Source of the DNA: Zetaproteobacteria bacterium
GTDB taxonomy: Bacteria; Pseudomonadota; Zetaproteobacteria; Mariprofundales; Mariprofundaceae
Assembly (NCBI GenBank): GCA_002753275.1
Contig: PEAA01000020.1
Location: forward strand, 1 to 35,758
Direction: 5' to 3'
Length of the DNA: 35,758 nt
Shown here: positions 1 through 8,041 of the stretch, piece by piece
Layout: every line of letters starts with the position of its first letter
Numbering within the stretch: the stretch's first letter is position 1
Translations under genes and position numbers: made by a program
The notes under the pieces: model-generated
Database searches by the model: none
The model's input: the letters and a program-made list of their open reading frames with translations, nothing else
What the model was told of the DNA's origin: nothing

Positions 1-121
1 CACCGGTCATGGACAAAACTTTTGTAATCGCCGCAGTCAATGTGGTTTTACCATGGTCAACATGACCAATGGTACCAATATTTACATGCGGCTTGTTGCG
101 TTGAAACTTCTCTTTAGACAT
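1..121 (-). CDS. tuf: Elongation factor Tu, N-terminal fragment (runs off left edge)
   Basis: EF-Tu delivers aminoacyl-tRNA to the ribosome as a GTP complex in the cytoplasm. Only the first 40 codons lie in the window. They begin [14 protein letters not shown] and include the G1 phosphate-binding motif [11 protein letters not shown], which is diagnostic for EF-Tu. The start is ATG at 121, with an AGGAG ribosome-binding site that overlaps the fusA stop codon. Only 11 bases separate the genes, so tuf is the last visible gene of the rpsL-rpsG-fusA-tuf operon. The rest of the gene is outside the window. Confidence 0.97.
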   Translation of the reverse strand, partial: MSKEKFQRNKPHVNIGTIGHVDHGKTTLTAAITKVLSMTG

Positions 122-132
122 GCTTTTACTCC

Positions 133-2211
133 TTAACCTTTCACACTGGCAATGATCTCTTGCGCAATATTATTTGGAACTTCTTCATAATGTTTAAACT
201 GCATCGTATAGACAGCACGACCTTGAGACATAGAACGCAAGTTAGTTGAATAACCAAACATTTCTGATAATGGAACCTCAGCATCGATCACTTTTGCATT
301 GGATCGATCATCCATACCCAAAACACGACCACGACGACGGCTTAAGTCACCAACAATATCACCCATATAATCTTCAGGGGTAACGACTTCCACTTCCATA
401 ATTGGCTCAAGAATTACGGGCTTCGCATTCTTACAACCTTCACGGAAACCCATTGAACCAGCGATCTTAAACGCCATTTCATTCGAGTCAACATCATGGT
501 AAGAACCATCAACAACGGTAACTTGAATATCAACCATCGGGTAGCCGGCAAGAACACCGTTTGACATCGCCTCTTCAGCACCTTTTCCAACCGCAGGAAT
601 ATATTCACGCGGAATGGCACCACCGACAATCTGATCAACAAACTTAAAGCCAGAACCTGGCTCAAGAGGCTCAACTTCCAACCAGCAGTGACCATACTGA
701 CCACGGCCGCCTGACTGACGAACGAACTTCCCTTCGGCCTTCACCTTCGTGCGAATGGTTTCACGATAAGCAACTTGTGGCTTACCAACATTAGCTTCCA
801 CCTTGAACTCACGCTTCATACGATCAACAATGATCTCCAAATGAAGCTCACCCATTCCAGAAATAATGGTTTGACCGGTCTCTTCATCAGTACGAACACG
901 GAACGAGGGATCTTCTGCAGCCAACCGACCAAGCGCCATGCCCATCTTCTCTTGATCAGCCTTGGTTTTTGGTTCAATTGCCACTGAAATAACGGGTTCA
1001 GGGAATTCCATACGCTCAAGAATAATCGGCTTATCGCCATCGCAAAGCGTGTCACCTGTGGTTGTTGATTTCAAACCGACCGCAGCAGCAATATCACCTG
1101 CACGAACCTCTTTGATCTCACTTCGCTCATTGGCATGCATCTGCAAAATACGACCAATACGCTCTTTCTTATCTTTCGTTGAGTTAATGACATACGATCC
1201 AGCTTCAAGCACACCTGAATAGACACGGAAAAAGGTCAAAGTACCGACAAATGGATCGGTCATCACTTTGAACGCCAACGCAGAAAACGGCTCATCATCT
1301 GAAGAGATACGCCTATCTTCAGCCGCAGTATCAGGATGCTCACCTTTAATCGCAGGCACATCGATCGGTGCAGGCATATAATCAACAACAGCATCCAAAA
1401 GGGTTTGAACACCTTTATTCTTAAAAGCCGTGCCTGCCAAGACTGGAATCACTTCAATATTCAAAACAGCCTGACGAATACATTTCTTCAATTCAGCTTC
1501 ATCAAGATCTTCACCTTCAAGGTAAGACTCCATCAGCGCTTCATTGTAAACCAAAACGGCATCCAACAACTGCTCGCGACGCTCCTGGCAAAGATCAACC
1601 AGATCTTCAGGAATATCAGTAACATCATACATCGCACCCATTGCCTCATCTTTCCAGATGACAGCCTTCATCGAAACCAAGTCAACAACACCTTGGAAAT
1701 TTTCCTCGTTACCAATCGGAACATTCAATGCAACTGCATTATGCCCCAGACGCTCACGAATCTCGTCCACAACGCGGAAAAAATCAGCACCCGTACGGTC
1801 CATTTTATTCACAAACGCAATACGCGGAACTTTATATTTATCAGCTTGACGCCAAACAGTTTCAGACTGTGGCTGAACACCACCAACAGCACAGAAAACA
1901 CCAACAGCGCCATCGAGAACACGCAATGAACGCTCAACTTCAATGGTGAAGTCCACATGCCCAGGGGTGTCAATAATATTGATGGTATGCCCTTGCCAAC
2001 TACAAGTGGTTGCAGCAGAAGTGATCGTGATTCCACGCTCTTGCTCTTGTTCCATCCAATCCATGGTCGCAGCACCTTCGTGCACCTCGCCAATTTTATG
2101 GGAAACACCTGTATAATACAGAATACGCTCAGTAGTGGTTGTTTTACCCGCATCAATATGAGCCATAATTCCAATGTTACGGACGCGCTCTAATGGTGTC
2201 TTTCTAGCCAC
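133..2211 (-). CDS. fusA: Elongation factor G
   Basis: EF-G is the GTPase that drives ribosomal translocation and, with RRF, ribosome recycling. The 692-residue length is normal for the family. GTPase motifs are intact: [15 protein letters not shown] (G1), DTPGHVDF (G3) and NKMDR (G4), followed by domain II, the domain IV region with GGRGQYGH, and a normal C-terminus. The reading frame stays open to a TTG at 2217. I prefer GTG at 2211 because it lies 9 bases after AAGGAG and gives the family-typical start [12 protein letters not shown], whereas the TTG is only 3 bases from that site. It is co-oriented with rpsG (56-base gap) and tuf (11 bases) and is presumably transcribed from the rpsL promoter. 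Confidence 0.98.
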   Translation of the reverse strand: MARKTPLERVRNIGIMAHIDAGKTTTTERILYYTGVSHKIGEVHEGAATMDWMEQEQERGITITSAATTCSWQGHTINIIDTPGHVDFTIEVERSLRVLDGAVGVFCAVGGVQPQSETVWRQADKYKVPRIAFVNKMDRTGADFFRVVDEIRERLGHNAVALNVPIGNEENFQGVVDLVSMKAVIWKDEAMGAMYDVTDIPEDLVDLCQERREQLLDAVLVYNEALMESYLEGEDLDEAELKKCIRQAVLNIEVIPVLAGTAFKNKGVQTLLDAVVDYMPAPIDVPAIKGEHPDTAAEDRRISSDDEPFSALAFKVMTDPFVGTLTFFRVYSGVLEAGSYVINSTKDKKERIGRILQMHANERSEIKEVRAGDIAAAVGLKSTTTGDTLCDGDKPIILERMEFPEPVISVAIEPKTKADQEKMGMALGRLAAEDPSFRVRTDEETGQTIISGMGELHLEIIVDRMKREFKVEANVGKPQVAYRETIRTKVKAEGKFVRQSGGRGQYGHCWLEVEPLEPGSGFKFVDQIVGGAIPREYIPAVGKGAEEAMSNGVLAGYPMVDIQVTVVDGSYHDVDSNEMAFKIAGSMGFREGCKNAKPVILEPIMEVEVVTPEDYMGDIVGDLSRRRGRVLGMDDRSNAKVIDAEVPLSEMFGYSTNLRSMSQGRAVYTMQFKHYEEVPNNIAQEIIASVKG

Positions 2212-2267
2212 GATCAACTTCTCCTTAATAACCGACTTGTTTAGAACAAAAAATAAAACTTAACAGC

Positions 2268-2738
2268 TTACCAACGAAAGTGTGAAAACGCCTTGTTCGC
2301 TTCAGCCATGCGATGGGTCTCATCACGCTTCTTATACGCACCACCGCGCTCAGCCAATGAATCCGCCATCTCATAACCCAACCGTTCTGCCATAGTATGC
2401 TCAGAACGCTTACGCGCATACTCAACCAACCAACGAACCGCCAATGAGTTCTGACGACGATCAGAAACTTCCATTGGAACCTGATAGGTTGCACCACCTA
2501 CACGGCGTGACTTTACTTCAACCAAAGGACGCACAGCTTCAAGCGACTTGCGCAATACAGACAACTCATCCATACCCGCCTTCTCTGCCGCAATTTGCAT
2601 GGCTTTATAAACGATACCTTCGGCAACAGCCTTTTTACCGTCTAACATCACTTTGTTTACTACGCGTGACACCTGAGTATCACCAAATTTTGCATCCGGA
2701 GTAACCGGACGGCGTGGAGCAGGACCTTTACGTGGCAT
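2268..2738 (-). CDS. rpsG: 30S ribosomal protein S7
   Basis: S7 is a primary 16S rRNA-binding protein that nucleates assembly of the 30S head and lies near the E and P sites. The protein has 156 residues, the usual length. It starts MPRKGPAPRR, contains the conserved VEVKSRRVGGATYQVP segment, and ends with the typical AFSHFRW tail. The start ATG at 2738 has an AGAGG site about 10 bases upstream. It lies 18 bases after rpsL and is followed by fusA on the same strand. In E. coli S7 autoregulates str-operon translation; I did not identify that binding site here. Confidence 0.98.
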   Translation of the reverse strand: MPRKGPAPRRPVTPDAKFGDTQVSRVVNKVMLDGKKAVAEGIVYKAMQIAAEKAGMDELSVLRKSLEAVRPLVEVKSRRVGGATYQVPMEVSDRRQNSLAVRWLVEYARKRSEHTMAERLGYEMADSLAERGGAYKKRDETHRMAEANKAFSHFRW

Positions 2739-2756
2739 ATCTTATAAACCTCTAAC

Positions 2757-3128
2757 TTACTTAGGACGCTTAGCGCCGTATTTCGAACGAGCCTGCTTAC
2801 GACCTTCAACACCAGTCGTATCAAGAACACCGCGAAGAATATGATAACGACAACCAGGCAAGTCTTTTACACGACCACCACGAATCAAAACAACGCTATG
2901 CTCTTGCAACTTATGACCCTCACCAGGAATGTAAGCCGTAACTTCTTGTCCATTAGTCAAACGAACACGCGCAACTTTACGCAATGCAGAGTTTGGCTTT
3001 TTAGGCGTAGAGGTATAAACACGCGTACAAACACCACGGCGCTGAGGACAACCCTCAAGTGCTGCCACTTTATTTATCTTGCGTTTATCTTTACGATTTT
3101 TACGAATCAACTGGTTAATCGTCGGCAT
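2757..3128 (-). CDS. rpsL: 30S ribosomal protein S12
   Basis: S12 sits at the decoding centre and controls accuracy. The 123-residue protein starts [11 protein letters not shown] use ATG at 3128 because GGAG lies 8 bases upstream; the frame extends five codons further without family support. Lys43 (in TPKKPNSA) and Lys88 (in GRVKDLPG) are wild type, so the sequence carries none of the classical streptomycin-resistance substitutions at those sites. Asp89, next to Lys88, is the residue methylthiolated by RimO in E. coli, and rimO is also in this window (17410-18738). It is the first gene of the str operon, under the promoter at 3183-3211. Confidence 0.98.
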   Translation of the reverse strand: MPTINQLIRKNRKDKRKINKVAALEGCPQRRGVCTRVYTSTPKKPNSALRKVARVRLTNGQEVTAYIPGEGHKLQEHSVVLIRGGRVKDLPGCRYHILRGVLDTTGVEGRKQARSKYGAKRPK

Positions 3129-3182
3129 TTTCACATTCTCCAAATCTTAAACTTCACAGGCGCACCTTGCGAAGGGTCGCGA

Positions 3183-3211
3183 ACTTTATGATCTTGCACT
3201 CATGGTGTCAA
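3183..3211 (-). promoter_or_regulatory. Sigma-70 promoter of the str operon
   Basis: Read on the minus strand, a perfect -35 TTGACA (3206-3211) is followed by a 17-base spacer and -10 TAAAGT (3183-3188, 4 of 6 matches). A GC-rich stretch TCGCGACCC follows the -10, as is common for the stringently controlled promoters of ribosomal genes. Transcription would begin near 3176, about 48 bases before rpsL. The -35 lies only 10 bases beyond the stop codon of the last gene of the upstream SUF operon. Confidence 0.75.
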
Positions 3212-3220
3212 TCAAATAAT

Positions 3221-3415
3221 TCACTTCAATTGATTTTGCACAGCCAATTTCGCTAAATATTGCCCACATTGCTGCTGTGAGGCGGAATAAACCTCAATAC
3301 ATGGCGTCACCCTCGATTTAAAGCCAAACGCTTTGCAACCGTACGGACGCTTTGAATCCCATGTAATATAGTAATGCTGACAGCTTAAACATTCGGGGCG
3401 TTTTCTCGTTTGCAT
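3221..3415 (-). CDS. Small conserved-looking cysteine protein, function unknown
   Basis: A 64-residue protein starting at ATG 3415; an in-frame GTG directly precedes it at 3418. A G-rich stretch (GGGGGGAG) just upstream can act as ribosome-binding site. The N-terminal half carries CLSCQHYYITWD, then PYGCKAFGFKSRVTPC, and another Cys near residue 50, five cysteines in all. A CxxC pair plus spaced cysteines suggests metal (zinc or Fe-S) binding. I recall similar short proteins in other proteobacteria with the TWD...P.GCKA.GFKS pattern, but I cannot name a characterised family. It starts 15 bases after the Rieske gene, so it looks like the last gene of the SUF operon. Confidence 0.75.
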   Translation of the reverse strand: MQTRKRPECLSCQHYYITWDSKRPYGCKAFGFKSRVTPCIEVYSASQQQCGQYLAKLAVQNQLK

Positions 3416-3430
3416 CACTCTCCCCCCATC

Positions 3431-3742
3431 TTAATCCACATCAATCTGCACCCAACCCTCACGCAACTGAACAGGGCACGCTTCAAGGTCTTCATAAGCG
3501 GGCGCGGACAACACAGCCCCGCTTCGAACACAGAAGCGGGCGCCATGACGGGGACAGACAATTTCATCGCCTTCACACACGCCACTGCCCAGTTCACCAC
3601 CATCATGGGTACACATATCCTTCATCGCAAAAAAATCTTCACCGCGCCGAAACAGTATCACGGCACCGACGGGACTCATCACCACTTGATGACAGCCATC
3701 GCGCAACGCATCGATCTCCAACACATTCATCCAAGTCGCCAT
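3431..3742 (-). CDS. Rieske-type [2Fe-2S] ferredoxin in the SUF operon
   Basis: A 103-residue soluble Rieske protein resembling the small ferredoxin components of dioxygenases and NirD. The cluster ligands are visible: C44-T-H46 in MCTHDGGELGSG and C63-P-R-H66 in VCPRHGARF. There is no signal peptide or membrane segment, so it is cytoplasmic. I chose ATG at 3742 because AAGGAT precedes it by about 7 bases; the frame is open further upstream inside sufT. It starts 10 bases after the sufT stop. No oxygenase subunit is nearby, so an electron-transfer or Fe-S assembly role tied to SUF is more likely than a role in aromatic catabolism. That is inference from context. Confidence 0.9.
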   Translation of the reverse strand: MATWMNVLEIDALRDGCHQVVMSPVGAVILFRRGEDFFAMKDMCTHDGGELGSGVCEGDEIVCPRHGARFCVRSGAVLSAPAYEDLEACPVQLREGWVQIDVD

Positions 3743-3752
3743 GGTTCTATCC

Positions 3753-4313
3753 TTAAAACATGCCCAATTGCAATTTTGCCTCATCAGACATCATGCTACG
3801 ATCCCATGCTGGATCAAAAACCAGCTCCACACACACTTCATCCACCAATGGAACACTCATCACCTTCTGCCGCACATCATCAACAATAAACGGCCCCATG
3901 CCACAACCGGGTGCAGTTAATGTCATGGTGATTTCAACCACATTACTTCCATCATCGGCATCAACAACCAACACATCGTAGATCAAGCCCAAATCAACGA
4001 TATTGACTGGAATCTCCGGGTCGTAACAACTCTTTAAGACCGCCCAAACCGCAGACTCATCCACCGTCCCGCCCTCTGAGGATTCACGCAGAAGCTGCAA
4101 ATCATCACCATCGTTGCTCTCGGCAAGCCCAAGCGCATCAAGATCTTTATGCGCCACACGGGCAAGGTTCCCCCCCACACTCACGGTTACAGATCCACCA
4201 AGATCTTGCGTCACATGCACCGTTGAGCCTTGCGGAATTAGCACCGGGGTTCCTACTGGAATTAAAATAGCATCCATATCGCGCAACACTTGTATCACTT
4301 TGGCTCCGCTCAT
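3753..4313 (-). CDS. sufT: Fe-S cluster assembly factor SufT (long form, MIP18/DUF59 domain)
   Basis: SufT proteins help Fe-S cluster maturation, probably at the transfer stage. This 186-residue protein matches the long SufT form. An N-terminal region of about 75 residues (RDMDAILIPVGTPVLIPQG) precedes a MIP18/DUF59 domain with SCYDPEIPVNIVDLGLIY and the TLTAPGCGMGPF loop holding the conserved Cys. The ATG at 4313 overlaps the sufU stop (ATGA), which implies translational coupling. A run of seven G residues in the coding strand (4170-4176) falls in the VGGNLARV segment. The family assignment is firm; its exact biochemical role is not settled in the family. Confidence 0.93.
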   Translation of the reverse strand: MSGAKVIQVLRDMDAILIPVGTPVLIPQGSTVHVTQDLGGSVTVSVGGNLARVAHKDLDALGLAESNDGDDLQLLRESSEGGTVDESAVWAVLKSCYDPEIPVNIVDLGLIYDVLVVDADDGSNVVEITMTLTAPGCGMGPFIVDDVRQKVMSVPLVDEVCVELVFDPAWDRSMMSDEAKLQLGMF

Positions 4314-4765
4314 TCTGTCACCGCCACTTCTTTTTTATCAGCCAACGCTGTTCGCGATGTATGCCAACACAAAATCGCACACTTAATTCGACTTGGGAAC
4401 TCTTTCACCCCCGCAAGCACTGTCAATTTTCCCAACACTTCTTCATTTGCCATCGCATCAAGATCAGCTGTCACCATATGCTGAAATGCATCAAACAATG
4501 TCTCAAATTCGGCGACACTTTTTCCCTTCATCGCTTCTGTCATCAACGACGCAGAAGCCACCGAAATAGCGCATCCTTCACCTTCAAAGCGCGCATCGAT
4601 AATTTTACCTTCATCGTCGGTCAATATATCAATGTGCAATTGATCACCACACAGCGGATTATGACCATCGGCGTGATGATTAGCCTCTGCCAGAATGCCG
4701 TAATTACGCGGGTTTTTATTGTGGTCAACAATCACCTGCTGATACAAATCTCTTAAATCAAACAC
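4310..4765 (-). CDS. sufU: SufU-type Fe-S scaffold / zinc-dependent sulfurtransferase
   Basis: SufU accepts sulfur from the desulfurase SufS and passes it to the SufBCD scaffold. The 151-residue protein has the SufU/IscU ligand set Cys39 and Asp41 (NPLCGDQ), Cys65 (GEGCAIS) and Cys129 (KCAILC). It also has the extra segment after GKS (about residues 82-100) that separates SufU from IscU. The start must be GTG at 4765, since the frame further upstream is non-homologous. A run of nine G residues (4767-4775) lies between the sufS stop TAA and the start and seems to be the ribosome-binding site. Slippage in it would change spacing but not the reading frame. Confidence 0.94.
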   Translation of the reverse strand: MFDLRDLYQQVIVDHNKNPRNYGILAEANHHADGHNPLCGDQLHIDILTDDEGKIIDARFEGEGCAISVASASLMTEAMKGKSVAEFETLFDAFQHMVTADLDAMANEEVLGKLTVLAGVKEFPSRIKCAILCWHTSRTALADKKEVAVTE

Positions 4766-4766
4766 A

Positions 4767-4775
4767 CCCCCCCCC
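4767..4775 (-). repeat. G9 homopolymer forming the sufU ribosome-binding site
   Basis: On the coding strand nine consecutive G residues run from the sufS stop codon (TAA at 4778-4776) to one base before the sufU GTG. No other purine-rich site precedes sufU, so translation initiation must use this tract. Tracts of this length are prone to slipped-strand length change. Confidence 0.9.
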
Positions 4776-5984
4776 TTAAGCAAACATCCGCTGTGCTTTG
4801 TCCAAAGCGCAAAATAGAGCATCAATATCAGCCTCGTTATTATAAAGCGCAAACGATGCCCGTGCCGTTGCCGGCAATCCAAACCGCTGCATGACCGGCA
4901 TAGCACAATGATGCCCTGCACGAATCGCCACCCCTTGCGCATCAACAATCGTACCCAAATCATGCGGATGCACCCCTTTCATCACAAAAGAGAGTACCGA
5001 GGCTTTTTCAGCAGCTGTTCCTATCAAGCGTAAGCCCTCGAACCTTTCTGCTTGCTTGGTTGCATGATCAAGCAGCATTGCCTCATGGGCGGCAATACCG
5101 ACCAGACCAATCTTCTGCAAAAAATTCACCGCAGCAGCAAAACCAATAACACCCGCAATATTAGGTGTCCCCGCCTCAAACTTATAAGGCAAACTATTGT
5201 AAGTCGACGCCTCAAAACTAACGGTAAGAATCATATCACCACCACCTTGATAAGGTGGCATAGCATCCAGCAGCGACGCCTTACCATATAAGATTCCAAC
5301 GCCGGTTGGGCCATACATTTTATGGGCACTGGTGACAAAGAAATCAACATCCAAAGCTTGCAGGTCAATGGCCATGTGCGCAGCCGACTGGGCTCCATCA
5401 ACCAAAACCTTCGCCCCCACGGCATGTGCTTTCTCAATCAGCGATGCAATGGGATTGATTGTCCCTAATGCATTAGAGAGATGCACCACACCTAGCAACT
5501 TGGTTCGCTCCGTAATCAACTGGGGCAACGCATCCATGCAAAGTGCGCCATCATCATCAATGGGCAACACTTTTAATACTGCTCCCGTGCGTTCACAGAG
5601 CATTTGCCAGGGGACAATATTGGAATGATGCTCCATCCCCGTAAGCAAAATTTCATCCCCTGGACGCAAATTACTCATTCCCCAGCTATTGGCCACCAGG
5701 TTAATCCCTTCGGTTGCGCCACGAACAAAAATAATCTCATGGCGATGCGCAGCATTAAAGAATTGCTGAATGGTTGTACGTGCTGCCTCATACTGTGCCG
5801 TTGCACGCTCAGAGAGTGCATGGACACCACGATGCACATTGGCATTGTCATGACGGTAATAACGCGAAACTGCGTCAATCACACACTGCGGTTTTTGGGT
5901 TGTTGCCGCATTGTCCAAATAGACCAAGGGCTTACCTCGAACCTGCTGGTGCAACACTGGAAATTCATCACGGTATGCACGCAT
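4776..5984 (-). CDS. sufS: Cysteine desulfurase SufS
   Basis: A PLP enzyme that removes sulfur from cysteine, leaving alanine and an enzyme persulfide, for Fe-S assembly. The 402-residue protein starts MRAYRDEFPVL at ATG 5984, which overlaps the sufD stop (TGATG). Key residues: Lys222 in TSAHKMYGPTGVG, the Schiff-base lysine; Cys360 in RAGHHCAMP, the persulfide cysteine of group II desulfurases; and the HHSNIVPW motif around 119-126. The order sufD-sufS-sufU matches SUF operons in which SufU rather than SufE is the sulfur acceptor. No sufE is seen. Confidence 0.96.
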   Translation of the reverse strand: MRAYRDEFPVLHQQVRGKPLVYLDNAATTQKPQCVIDAVSRYYRHDNANVHRGVHALSERATAQYEAARTTIQQFFNAAHRHEIIFVRGATEGINLVANSWGMSNLRPGDEILLTGMEHHSNIVPWQMLCERTGAVLKVLPIDDDGALCMDALPQLITERTKLLGVVHLSNALGTINPIASLIEKAHAVGAKVLVDGAQSAAHMAIDLQALDVDFFVTSAHKMYGPTGVGILYGKASLLDAMPPYQGGGDMILTVSFEASTYNSLPYKFEAGTPNIAGVIGFAAAVNFLQKIGLVGIAAHEAMLLDHATKQAERFEGLRLIGTAAEKASVLSFVMKGVHPHDLGTIVDAQGVAIRAGHHCAMPVMQRFGLPATARASFALYNNEADIDALFCALDKAQRMFA

Positions 5985-7258
5985 CAGAGAAATCCTTCCA
6001 TATTCATATCCAATGGGTGCGGAAGTTTTGCAAAACACCCCTTTTGCACATAGGCGCGCAAGGCGGGCTCATTCATCCGGGTCATCACTTCACCCACGAA
6101 GGCAAGGGTCAAGAGTTGGCGCGCTTCCGACTCCGAAAGCCCCCGTGACTGCAAATAGAACAACTGCTGTTGATCCAAGCGTCCTGTCGTTGAGCCATGG
6201 GCACATTTGACATCATCGTTGTAGATCTCAAGCTCGGGCTTGGTATCAACCTCGGCATTGGCAGAGAGCAACAAATTGGCATTGGACTGGGTCGAATGAC
6301 TCTTCACAGCCCCCTTATGAACCACAACTTTGCCATTGAAAACGGCGCGTGCACGACCATCTAAAACACCACGATAATGGGTATCACTTTGACAATGGGG
6401 CGCAAGATGATCAATCTGAATATGGTGATCGCCGTGCTGCCGTCCAGACAAGAGATAAAGTCCGTTAAGTTGGCAATTGGCACCAATATCTGCCAAAGAA
6501 ATCACCACATCGACCCGCGACCATGCCGCGCCCAGTGTAAGAAGATGTGAACAATAGTGAGAATCACGCTGCTGTTTCACGGCAAGACGGCCAATATGCG
6601 CCTGGAGCAAACCTTCTTGCTGCAAACGGTAATGTGCCACTCTGGCGCCTTCACTCAAGTGCAACGCTGTCACTACATTGGTCAACCCGGAGTGCGCTCC
6701 TTCTCCCGAAAAGTGTTCAATCAAAACCACTTCAGAGGCTTGACCAACCCTAACCTGATGACGCACATGCGCCACCTTGCCACTGCTGCTGTGCATCATT
6801 GCAAGCGGACGATCGAGGCTGAGCCCCTCCGCCACATCGACCATCACCCCTCCTGACGCTAAGGCTCCATTCAGTGAGGTAAAGCCTTGAGACAAAACAC
6901 TCTCCTCATCTGGCGCGAAAAGATCCGTCGTTTCAGTGTATGATGTTACCGTAATACCTGCAGGAAGGTCTGAACGCTCCTTATCCCATACGCCATCAAC
7001 AAAGTGCAATGTATAGGATTCAACATCGACAAGGCGCGCCATCTCCACATCATCGACAGGATGACTGTCGTGGTAGAGTCGCGCCCCCAGTGACGCCAAC
7101 AGCGGCGAACAATCACTGTATTTCCAATGTTCATCTCGCGTCGTAGGAAAGCCTTGCGTAAGCAAATCTTCAACCGCACGCTGCCGTAAATCGTGGTGTA
7201 CACTTGATCCATGCAGCTGTGCGACGGCCTTATGCAACAACTCTGCATCCAAACTCAT
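5984..7258 (-). CDS. sufD: Fe-S scaffold protein SufD
   Basis: SufD pairs with SufB and the ATPase SufC to form the SufBCD complex on which clusters are built. The 424-residue protein has the usual N-terminal helical region with EHWKYSD, a central beta-helix region, and the C-terminal segment NDDVKCAHGSTTGRLDQQQLFYLQSRGL. That segment carries the His in the position equivalent to E. coli SufD His360, implicated in cluster formation. The ATG at 7258 overlaps the sufC stop (ATGA). The frame is open eight codons upstream, inside sufC, without support. Confidence 0.96.
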   Translation of the reverse strand: MSLDAELLHKAVAQLHGSSVHHDLRQRAVEDLLTQGFPTTRDEHWKYSDCSPLLASLGARLYHDSHPVDDVEMARLVDVESYTLHFVDGVWDKERSDLPAGITVTSYTETTDLFAPDEESVLSQGFTSLNGALASGGVMVDVAEGLSLDRPLAMMHSSSGKVAHVRHQVRVGQASEVVLIEHFSGEGAHSGLTNVVTALHLSEGARVAHYRLQQEGLLQAHIGRLAVKQQRDSHYCSHLLTLGAAWSRVDVVISLADIGANCQLNGLYLLSGRQHGDHHIQIDHLAPHCQSDTHYRGVLDGRARAVFNGKVVVHKGAVKSHSTQSNANLLLSANAEVDTKPELEIYNDDVKCAHGSTTGRLDQQQLFYLQSRGLSESEARQLLTLAFVGEVMTRMNEPALRAYVQKGCFAKLPHPLDMNMEGFL

Positions 7259-8007
7259 GATCTTGCCTCGGCCCGCACCCAATCATAACCACGGGACTCA
7301 AGCACTTTCGCCAAGGATTTATCACCCGTTTTAAGGATCTGGCCATCCATCAACACATGAACGACATCCGGCTCAATATAATCAAGAAGGCGTTGGTAAT
7401 GGGTCACCACCATCATCGAGCGATCAGGGCTGCGCAGCTGATTGACACCACCGGCCACCACCCGCAGCGCATCAATATCCAAACCTGAATCGGTCTCATC
7501 CAAGATCGCAAAGCTAGGCTCAAGCACCGCCATCTGGAAAATTTCATTGCGTTTCTTTTCACCGCCAGAAAAACCCTCATTGACCGAACGGCTTAAAAAT
7601 GCGGCATCAAGCTCGACCGTTGCCGCTTTTTCACGCACCATGCTCATAAATTCCATGGCATCAAGCTCTTGCAACCCCAAATATTTCCGTTTGGCATTCA
7701 GCCCTGCTTTCAAAAGATACGCATTGTTCACACCTGGAATTTCGACCGGATATTGAAACGCAAGAAAAACACCTTCCCAGGCACGCTCCTCGGGAGACAT
7801 TGCAAGCAAGTCTTTGCCTTGATAGATCACACGCCCTTGCGTCACCTCATAGCCACCACGCCCCGAAAGCACATTGGATAGTGTTGACTTGCCCGCACCA
7901 TTAGGCCCCATAATCGCATGAATCTCACCGGAACCAATCTCAAGATTGAGCCCTTTAAGAATCTCTTTGCCCTCAACGCGGGCGTGTAAATTTTCAATTG
8001 TTAGCAT
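7255..8007 (-). CDS. sufC: SUF ATPase SufC
   Basis: A cytoplasmic ABC-type ATPase that powers conformational change of SufBCD during cluster assembly. The 250-residue protein starts MLTIENLHARVEG at ATG 8007, preceded by AAGGGATAGAG. Walker A is MGPNGAGKSTLS and the ABC signature is FSGGEKKRNEI. Walker B is FAILDETDSGLDID with the SufC-typical Asp-Glu-Thr, and the switch His is in VVTHYQR. There is no membrane domain, as expected. It follows sufB by 34 bases and overlaps sufD by 4. Confidence 0.97.
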   Translation of the reverse strand: MLTIENLHARVEGKEILKGLNLEIGSGEIHAIMGPNGAGKSTLSNVLSGRGGYEVTQGRVIYQGKDLLAMSPEERAWEGVFLAFQYPVEIPGVNNAYLLKAGLNAKRKYLGLQELDAMEFMSMVREKAATVELDAAFLSRSVNEGFSGGEKKRNEIFQMAVLEPSFAILDETDSGLDIDALRVVAGGVNQLRSPDRSMMVVTHYQRLLDYIEPDVVHVLMDGQILKTGDKSLAKVLESRGYDWVRAEARS

Positions 8008-8041
8008 CTCTATCCCTTCTCTTCGATCTTGATTGCATCTA

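Noticed and set aside
1336-1929. Long plus-strand open frame (197 codons) opposite fusA
   Set aside because: Lies wholly within a highly conserved EF-G gene, has no ribosome-binding site, and its composition is that of an antisense shadow.
3128-3143. Longer S12 start five codons upstream
   Set aside because: The extra residues are not family-like and GGAG is correctly placed only for ATG 3128.
3410-3889. 159-codon plus-strand frame over the Rieske and sufT genes
   Set aside because: Shadow of two well-supported genes; low-complexity His/Pro/Thr composition and no homology that I recognise.
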